Assembly (NCBI RefSeq): GCF_041021955.1
Contig: NZ_CP158375.1
Span: 2,480,001-2,544,000 of the forward strand
DNA: 64,000 bases
Source of the DNA: Caulobacter sp. 73W
Lineage (GTDB): Bacteria; Pseudomonadota; Alphaproteobacteria; Caulobacterales; Caulobacteraceae
Reading direction: 5' to 3'
How positions within the stretch are numbered: position 1 is the first letter of the stretch; each line of letters opens with the position of its first letter. The notes beneath the pieces are model-generated. The model did no database searches, was not told the DNA's origin, and saw only the letters and a program-made list of their open reading frames with translations. Shown here piece by piece: positions 58,640-64,000 of this stretch. The translations under genes and the position numbers were made by a program.

Positions 58640-59368
58640 TCAGTTCACGAAGTTTTCGCCGCGATTGACGTTGAAGTTGCGGCTGAACGGCAGGACCCCG
58701 GTGATGTACTGGGACACGAACAGGTTGACCTCGGCGATGCGGCTGCGCGGCACGAAGAGCAGATCGCCCGGCAGCAGCGGAAAGTTCTGGCTGTTGTCCG
58801 CCTCGCCCAGCATGCCCGCCACATCCACGATGCGCATGGCCAGCCGCCGATCGCCCACCCGCTGGCGCAGCACGATGATCTTGCCGGTGCGCGCCGTGTC
58901 CTGGAAGCCGCCGGCCAGCATCACCGCCTGGGCCGCGTTCAGGTCGCCCTTGACCTGGTGCACGCCGGGCAGGCGCACTTCGCCGCCTACATAGATCTGC
59001 GACGAGCCATAGGTGGTGACCATCGCCTCCACCTGCGGGTTACGCAGGACCGAGGCGTAGGACCGGCTCAGCAGCGCGTTCATCTCCTCGGACGTCAGTC
59101 CCGAAACCTTGACCGCGCCGACCAGCGGCAAAAGGACGCGTCCGTCCGGACCGACCACTAGACGGGCGTTCAGGTCCGGATTTACCAGGAAGTTGAGGCT
59201 CAGCTCGTCGCCCGCGCCGACGCGGTAGCGATAGTCGGCATCGCTCCAGTCAGCGAAGGCCGCGCGGTTCTCGGCCTTGCTCAGCGGCTTCGGACCCGAG
59301 GCGCAGGCGGCCAGCAGGACCGCCGCCAGGCAAAGGGTCGAGACGACGCCAAATCGTAGGCTCCGCAC
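58640..59368 (-). CDS. polysaccharide export outer-membrane lipoprotein (Wza/HfsD-like)
   Basis: 242 residues. The signal ends in LLAAC, placing the acylated Cys22. YRVGAGDELSLNFLVNPDLN is the poly-export (PES) domain, followed by two SLBB beta-grasp domains (VYVGGEVRLPGVHQVKG and RVGDRRLAMRIVDV). It forms the outer-membrane channel for capsule or holdfast-type polysaccharide. It begins six bases after the flippase start on the same strand order, so it is first in a two-gene operon. It is divergent from the co-polymerase gene with 187 bases between (59369-59555). Confidence 0.92.
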   Translation of the reverse strand: MRSLRFGVVSTLCLAAVLLAACASGPKPLSKAENRAAFADWSDADYRYRVGAGDELSLNFLVNPDLNARLVVGPDGRVLLPLVGAVKVSGLTSEEMNALLSRSYASVLRNPQVEAMVTTYGSSQIYVGGEVRLPGVHQVKGDLNAAQAVMLAGGFQDTARTGKIIVLRQRVGDRRLAMRIVDVAGMLGEADNSQNFPLLPGDLLFVPRSRIAEVNLFVSQYITGVLPFSRNFNVNRGENFVN

Positions 59369-59555
59369 AGTTCATCCTCCCGTTGCGCCGTGGGCGCCGA
59401 CTTCTCCCCGCGCATAGCGGCAAGACGCCCATTGGACCATCCACGCCTGACTAAACCCCTAAAAAATCAGGGCTTCGTTAAGCATATCGGCGCATGCCTT
59501 TTGGTTAAGGCCGCGCATGTGCGCGTGGTCGTTTTGGAGACCGCACGGCCTAGCG

Positions 59556-61661
59556 ATGAGCAGCCTGGCGATGGAGAGTGACCCGCCGATTTCGGCGGGG
59601 CCGCCGAGGAGGGCGCGCGTGTCTCTGACCGCGCGGGACTTCCTCACGCCTGTCTTCTACTACAAGCGCATCGCCATCATCGCCTTCGTCGTCCCGGTCC
59701 TGCTGGCCCTGGTCGCCGCGGTGCTGGCCAAGCCGGTCTACACCGCTCAGTCGCGCCTGCTGATCCTGCTGGGCAGCGAGTACACGTTCCGCAGCGGGGT
59801 GACCGGCGACACCGACCGTCTCAGCTTCGACCGCGCCCAGATCGTCAACGCCGAGATGGAGATCCTGCAGTCGCGCGAGCTGCGCCAGCGGACCATCCGC
59901 GACGTCGGGATCGAGCGCATCTATCCGGGGACCGTTCCGACACCCAAGGCGATCGAGCAGGCGGCCGAACAGCTGGGCCGTGACCTGGCGGTCACCGCCG
60001 TGCCGCAGTCCAACGTGGTCGAGGTCTCCCTGCGCAACCGCGATCCGCAGGTGGCGGCCGAGGTGCTGGCCAAGCTGCTGGAGCTCTATCGCGAACGCCG
60101 CCTGGAGGTGTTCTCCCAGGCCGACATCAAGGCCGTGGTCGAACAGCGCGACGACCTGCGCCGCCGCCTGGACGAGATCGAGGCCCGGATCACCCAGTTC
60201 TCGGACCAGCACAGCCTGTCCGACTACTCACAGGACCTGATCGACGCCCAGGCGCAGAAGACCAACCTGACCGCCCAGATCCAGCAGTTCGACCAGCAGA
60301 TCGCCTCGGCCCGCGCGCGGACCAACCAGTACCGCAGCAAGAGCGGCGCGGCCCCGCAGGACATCGAGCTGCAGTCCGACGTGGGGCCGTCCCTGGCGAA
60401 CCAGGACCTCAACCTGACCCTGCTGCGTCTGCAGGAGCAGCGCCGCCAGGCCGCCGCCAAGTTCAAGGACGGCTACCCCCTGATCCGGGAGCTGGACGCC
60501 CAGATCGCCACCGTTCAGGCCGCCATCGCCGCGGCGCCCAAGCAACAGGTCGAGATCGTCCGTCGGGGCGTGAACCCCCTGCGCCAGCAGTTCGACGCCG
60601 CCCTCGCCACCAACGAGAGCGAGGCCGCCGGCCTCTCCGTAGGCCGCCAGCGTCTGGAACAGAGCCTGCGCGGCGCGCAGTCGCGGGTGGACGAACTGGT
60701 CGGCATCGGCCCGACCTGGCGCGAGCTGCTGCGCAATCGCGGGGTGGTCGAAGCCGCCTATCAGGACGTCTCCAAGCGGGCCGAGGACGCTCGCCTGGAG
60801 AGCGTCTTTTCGCGTTCGCGCGCCAACGTCCGCCTGATCCAGGCGCCTGAAGCCCTGCCCAGCGGCCATAGCGGCCGTCTGACCATCCTGGCCATCGGCG
60901 TCCTGCTCGGCGTGGTCAGCGCCGCCGCCGGCATCGTCATCGCCGCCACCTTCTCGCAGGTGATGATCTCCCCCGCCGACGTGGAGGCCAAGCTGGAGCT
61001 GCCGACCCTGGCGGCCGCCCCGGCCATCAACGGTCCCCGACCGCCGCATGTGCGTCTGGACCAGCTGCGTCCGGTCTTCCTCAGCCACGACGACAGCGCG
61101 TTCCTGATGCGCATCCTGGCGACCGTGGGGCGCGAGCGTCACGCCCTGGTGCAGTTCATCGCCGCCAACCCCGGCGAGGGCACGGCCAGCCTCGCCCTCG
61201 ACTTCGCCATCGCCGCCGCCCAGCGCAAGCAGCGCGTCCTGCTGCTGGACGTGGAGCCGGAGAACGGCGGCGTGGTCGGCCATCTGCGCGACCAGGGCGC
61301 GACCCTGACCGCCACCGACACGGCCGGCGGCGTCATGCGCGTCGGCGCCACCCGGCTCTATGTCGCCTCGACCCGCGGGCTGGATCTGTCGGAAGATCGC
61401 CTGTCCAGCGCCATCATCGCCGCCCGCAACAGCTTCGACATGGTGGTCATGGCCGCGCCCGCCCTGCAGCAATCCTATCTTGGCGTCACCCTCAGCGGTC
61501 TCGCCGACCTGACCGCCGTGGTCATCGAGGCCGAGCAGACGCGCGCCGCCGTCACCCGCAATCTGTTGGACAAGCTGGACGCCGCCGGCGCCGATGTCGC
61601 CGGAGCCATCCTGAACAAGCGCCGCTTCTATATCCCGCGCCTGATCTACGGCTGGCTGTGA
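59556..61661 (+). CDS. Wzz/GumC-type polysaccharide co-polymerase with degenerate kinase domain
   Basis: About 701 residues from ATG 59556 (in-frame Met at 59571 also possible). TM1 (IIAFVVPVLLALVAAVLA, about 40-60) and TM2 (LTILAIGVLLGVVSAAAGI) flank a long coiled-coil periplasmic region with the Wzz signature near the first helix. The cytoplasmic C-terminal domain resembles a BY-kinase/HfsB P-loop domain, but its Walker A equals ANPGEGTAS, which has no Lys, and Walker A' reads LLLDVEPENG. It may be catalytically dead and act as a scaffold. It controls chain length or assembles the export channel. Likely equivalent of HfsA with a fused HfsB-like domain. Confidence 0.87.
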   Translation: MSSLAMESDPPISAGPPRRARVSLTARDFLTPVFYYKRIAIIAFVVPVLLALVAAVLAKPVYTAQSRLLILLGSEYTFRSGVTGDTDRLSFDRAQIVNAEMEILQSRELRQRTIRDVGIERIYPGTVPTPKAIEQAAEQLGRDLAVTAVPQSNVVEVSLRNRDPQVAAEVLAKLLELYRERRLEVFSQADIKAVVEQRDDLRRRLDEIEARITQFSDQHSLSDYSQDLIDAQAQKTNLTAQIQQFDQQIASARARTNQYRSKSGAAPQDIELQSDVGPSLANQDLNLTLLRLQEQRRQAAAKFKDGYPLIRELDAQIATVQAAIAAAPKQQVEIVRRGVNPLRQQFDAALATNESEAAGLSVGRQRLEQSLRGAQSRVDELVGIGPTWRELLRNRGVVEAAYQDVSKRAEDARLESVFSRSRANVRLIQAPEALPSGHSGRLTILAIGVLLGVVSAAAGIVIAATFSQVMISPADVEAKLELPTLAAAPAINGPRPPHVRLDQLRPVFLSHDDSAFLMRILATVGRERHALVQFIAANPGEGTASLALDFAIAAAQRKQRVLLLDVEPENGGVVGHLRDQGATLTATDTAGGVMRVGATRLYVASTRGLDLSEDRLSSAIIAARNSFDMVVMAAPALQQSYLGVTLSGLADLTAVVIEAEQTRAAVTRNLLDKLDAAGADVAGAILNKRRFYIPRLIYGWL

Positions 61662-61701
61662 CGGCTTGACGCTTGGCCCCAACGCCGGGCGCTATCGCCT
61701 C

Positions 61702-62520
61702 ATGCAAGACGCTGCCTGCTTCGTCACTCGCGCCAGCCTGCGCCACGACCTGCACGCCCTGGGCGTCCGTCCAGGCGACTTGGTCATGGTCCATGCGGCG
61801 ATGAGCAAGGTCGGTCGGCTGCTGAACGGGCCTGACGTCTTGGTCGACGCCCTGCGCGACGCGGTAGGTCCGGATGGAACCATCATGGCCTATGTGGACT
61901 GGGACGGCGCCTACGAGGATCTGCTGGATGCGAAGGGACGCGTTCCCGAGATCTGGCGCGACCATATTCCGCCCTTCCATCCCGCCATATCTCGGGCCAT
62001 CCGCGACAACGGCGTGCTCGCCGAGTTCATCCGCACCACGCCGGGCGCGCGGCGATCCGGCAATCCCGGCGCATCGGTGACCGCGCTCGGCGTCCTGGCC
62101 GACTGGCTGACCGCCGACCATCCTCTGGACTACGGCTACGGCGAAGAAACGCCCTTCGCCAGGCTGGTGGAGGCGGCTGGCAAGGTGCTGATGGTCGGCG
62201 CGCCGCTCGACACCATGACCCTTCTGCACCACGCCGAGCATCTGGCGCGGATTTCGGGCAAGCGAGTGCGGCGAGCAGAGGTCCCCTTGGCGACCTCGGA
62301 CGGGACCGAATGGCGGATGATCGAAGAGTTCGACACCGGCGATCCCGTGGTCGATGGTTTGGCCGAGGACTACTTCGCCGAAATCGTGCAGGCCTTCCTC
62401 GACAGCGGCCGCGGGACGCGGGGAAGGGTGGGCGCGGCGGAGTCCATCTTGGTCGATGCGGCTCCGATCTGCGCCTTCGGCGTCGACTGGCTGGAGTCGA
62501 GGTTTCCGCAAGAACCGTAG
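61702..62520 (+). CDS. aminoglycoside N3-acetyltransferase family protein
   Basis: 272 residues from ATG 61702 (TTG 61666 would extend by 12). GDLVMVHAAMSKVGRL and GTIMAYVDWDG match the N-terminal motifs of the AAC(3)/YokD family, NPGASVTALG and LLHHAEH hold the acetyl-CoA and active-site His elements. Members acetylate C3 amines of aminoglycosides, but chromosomal relatives act on other amino sugars. Lying right after the co-polymerase gene, it could acetylate an amino sugar of the polysaccharide. Resistance cannot be claimed from sequence. Confidence 0.82.
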   Translation: MQDAACFVTRASLRHDLHALGVRPGDLVMVHAAMSKVGRLLNGPDVLVDALRDAVGPDGTIMAYVDWDGAYEDLLDAKGRVPEIWRDHIPPFHPAISRAIRDNGVLAEFIRTTPGARRSGNPGASVTALGVLADWLTADHPLDYGYGEETPFARLVEAAGKVLMVGAPLDTMTLLHHAEHLARISGKRVRRAEVPLATSDGTEWRMIEEFDTGDPVVDGLAEDYFAEIVQAFLDSGRGTRGRVGAAESILVDAAPICAFGVDWLESRFPQEP

Positions 62521-62601
62521 AACTACCAGATGGCGCTCCACCGTCAGTAGGCGCAAAACCTGCCTCGTCGCTCCGGACCTGCTAGAGCACATCCGAACGG
62601 C

Positions 62602-62640
62602 GCCGGCCGCTTGACCCTACCCCTAGGGGGCGCGGCCGGC
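62602..62640. terminator. stem-loop between AAC(3)-like gene and MFS gene
   Basis: GCCGGCCGC (62602-62610) pairs with GCGGCCGGC (62632-62640) and the loop contains CCCCTAGGGG, so the whole can fold into a long symmetric hairpin. No T-run follows, so termination is likely but weaker than canonical. The two genes converge on it. Confidence 0.55.
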
Positions 62641-62648
62641 AGCGTCGT

Positions 62649-63959
62649 TCAGGCCGCCTCTGGCGCGTAGTGCGCGGACAGCTGGCGGTAGGGCTTCGAG
62701 GTGAAGGCCAGGATGGTCATGACCACGCCCAGCAGTCCGGCCAGGGTGAAGACCACCGCGATTCCGCGCTCCGCCCCCCGTCCGAACCAGTCGCCGATCG
62801 CATCCGCCCCCGCGCCCGTGGTCATCAGCGGAACGAAGACGAACTGCGTCAGCGGCCCGATCAGGAACGCGGTGATGGGCGAGGCCGCCTGCTCGATGGA
62901 CTGGGCGAAGCCGAACACCCGCCCCTGACGCTCGAAAGGCACCACCTTCTGCAGGGTCGTGTGCTCCGCCGCTTCGGCGTAGGGGCCGAGGAACATCCAG
63001 ATGAAGCAGCCGCTCGCCAGCAGCAGGATCGACGACTGCACCGTGAACACCGCCGCCACCGCCCAGGAGATCAGGTTGACGATCAGCAGGGTGCGCAGCG
63101 GGTTCTGGCCCAGCCCCGTGCGGGCGATCAGCAACCCGCTGAGGATGAAGGCGCAGGACACCGTCGCCCACAGCACGCCCCAGGCCTCGACCTTCATCAG
63201 GGACAGGCCATAGGCGTCCATCAGCGCCATATAGACCCCGCCCAGCAGGTTGTTCATGGCCGCGAAGAAGATCAGGGCGAACAGGCCGGGCACCGCCTGC
63301 ACCACCTTGATCGTGCCTCTCAGGTCCACGCGCTTGGCCGGTTTGTCGTGCTGATGATTATCGGCCGTCGGTTCCGGCTCGGTCATGGACACGGACGCCA
63401 GGTGGATCATGACGACCATGGTCAGGACGATGGCGCAGCCCAGGGCCGCGACCATGCCGCCGCGCGCGACCAGGAAGCCGCTGACCGCGGAGGTGGTCAG
63501 GAAGCCGATGCCGGTGACCATGCCGACCAGCCCGTTGGCCTTGTCACGGCGCTCTTCGGGTACGAGCGCCGTGACCAGGGTCGGCAGGGCGATGCTGCGC
63601 ACATTGCCGGCGATGACCCCGATCATCACCAGCACGATGAACGCCCACAGCAGGGGACGGTCGATCCGCGTCAGCTGATCCGTCGGCGCCAGCAGGCAGA
63701 ACGCCAGCGACAGGATGTAGAGCGCCAGCGACACCAGGCTCGACCCCAGCATGGCGGTCTTCTTCTTGTGGTGGTCCACCAGGCTGCCGAACCAGATGCC
63801 GGACCCGGCCGTCATCACCAGATAGACCCCGGCGATCATCCCGGTGGCGAACACCGACCGGGTCTCCAGATAGACCCAGAAGGTCAGGGCGAACCACACC
63901 GTGAAGTTCACGATATTGGCCAGCAGGTTGTTCGCCAGAACGACGTAGAACGGCTTCAT
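62649..63959 (-). CDS. MFS transporter
   Basis: 436-residue inner-membrane carrier with about 12 helices. WFGSLVDHHKKKTAML is the major-facilitator loop 2-3 motif (GxxxDxxxRR type), and QKVVPFERQGRVFGFAQSIEQAASPI in the second half resembles the macrolide/drug efflux subgroup (MefA-like). A polar His/Asp-rich loop (TADNHQHDKPAKRVD) lies between the halves. AGGGAAG sits before ATG 63959, and the first residues (MKPFYVVLANNLLANI) start in the membrane. The substrate is unknown; efflux of a small toxin is plausible. Confidence 0.88.
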   Translation of the reverse strand: MKPFYVVLANNLLANIVNFTVWFALTFWVYLETRSVFATGMIAGVYLVMTAGSGIWFGSLVDHHKKKTAMLGSSLVSLALYILSLAFCLLAPTDQLTRIDRPLLWAFIVLVMIGVIAGNVRSIALPTLVTALVPEERRDKANGLVGMVTGIGFLTTSAVSGFLVARGGMVAALGCAIVLTMVVMIHLASVSMTEPEPTADNHQHDKPAKRVDLRGTIKVVQAVPGLFALIFFAAMNNLLGGVYMALMDAYGLSLMKVEAWGVLWATVSCAFILSGLLIARTGLGQNPLRTLLIVNLISWAVAAVFTVQSSILLLASGCFIWMFLGPYAEAAEHTTLQKVVPFERQGRVFGFAQSIEQAASPITAFLIGPLTQFVFVPLMTTGAGADAIGDWFGRGAERGIAVVFTLAGLLGVVMTILAFTSKPYRQLSAHYAPEAA

Positions 63960-64000
63960 GCATCTTCCCTGCTTGGCGCGACACCCACTGGTCGGCTGTC

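Noticed and set aside
1..64000. CRISPR arrays, rRNA genes or insertion sequences
   Set aside because: No regularly spaced repeats, rRNA segments or transposase genes were found.

Overview
The window is high-GC alphaproteobacterial chromosome, most likely from the Caulobacter/Phenylobacterium line. The pointers are a hem operon carrying an alphaproteobacterial Mic60 gene and hemY, divergent from tsaD-gpsA; a short NrdB; a protein with a domain resembling the LPS-anchoring N-terminus of the Caulobacter S-layer protein RsaA; and holdfast-like polysaccharide export genes. Coding density is high and no gene-free stretch exceeds 300 bases if the 49-codon gene at 29494 is real.

Layout. 1-9.9 kb: a secreted S33 hydrolase, transsulfuration genes (cbs plus a cystathionine gamma-lyase/synthase), an MscS channel, a patatin phospholipase, a UBP zinc-finger protein paired with a cNMP-binding TrxR-like flavoprotein, and a DUF3667 membrane protein broken by one frameshift. 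10-20.6 kb: a DegT aminotransferase, an ATP-dependent DNA ligase and its partner nuclease, GNAT and three PaaI thioesterases, an M49-like lipoprotein, a pair of tandem 28/29-residue membrane micropeptides with their own terminator, and a creatininase-family amidase. 20.6-27.6 kb: Rieske-yciI-gpsA-tsaD, divergent from hemC-hemD-mic60-hemY, then tRNA-Thr(CGT).

27.7-36.1 kb is an integrated mobile element of about 8.4 kb in the 3' end of tRNA-Thr, bounded by a perfect 47-bp direct repeat. It encodes an excisionase-like HTH protein, an HUH replication initiator, a tiny membrane protein, a GIY-YIG protein with a membrane-anchored coiled-coil partner, an XRE repressor, two overlapping reverse transcriptase genes, and a tyrosine integrase. 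The paired reverse transcriptases match the organisation of DRT type 3 antiphage defence (drt3a-drt3b). The untranslated stretch just after drt3b can fold to expose a CACACACA tract, so it is my candidate for the system's noncoding RNA. Paired TGGAAGC motifs with identical 11-bp spacing lie inside both ends of the element and look like recombinase or excisionase binding sites. The reverse transcriptase genes are visibly AT-richer than the chromosome.

36.4-47.7 kb: a hybrid histidine kinase, a small winged-helix-like protein, a TonB receptor with an adjacent esterase, a GST, nrdB, a DUF2945 protein, a dicarboxylate symporter, an RTX/RsaA-like surface protein and two small membrane or secreted proteins. 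47.7-64 kb is a surface-polysaccharide region: a GDP-heptose operon (transaldolase, gmhB, gmhA, two GHMP sugar kinases, hddC), then two tail-to-tail GT2 glycosyltransferases, an initiating sugar-phosphate transferase, a WecG/TagA transferase, a Wzy polymerase, a Wzx flippase broken by one frameshift, a Wza-like exporter and a Wzz-like co-polymerase. The window ends with an AAC(3)-like acetyltransferase and an MFS transporter.

Both frameshifted genes are repaired by adding a single base to a run of five C/G, so homopolymer undercalls in the assembly are as likely as true mutations.
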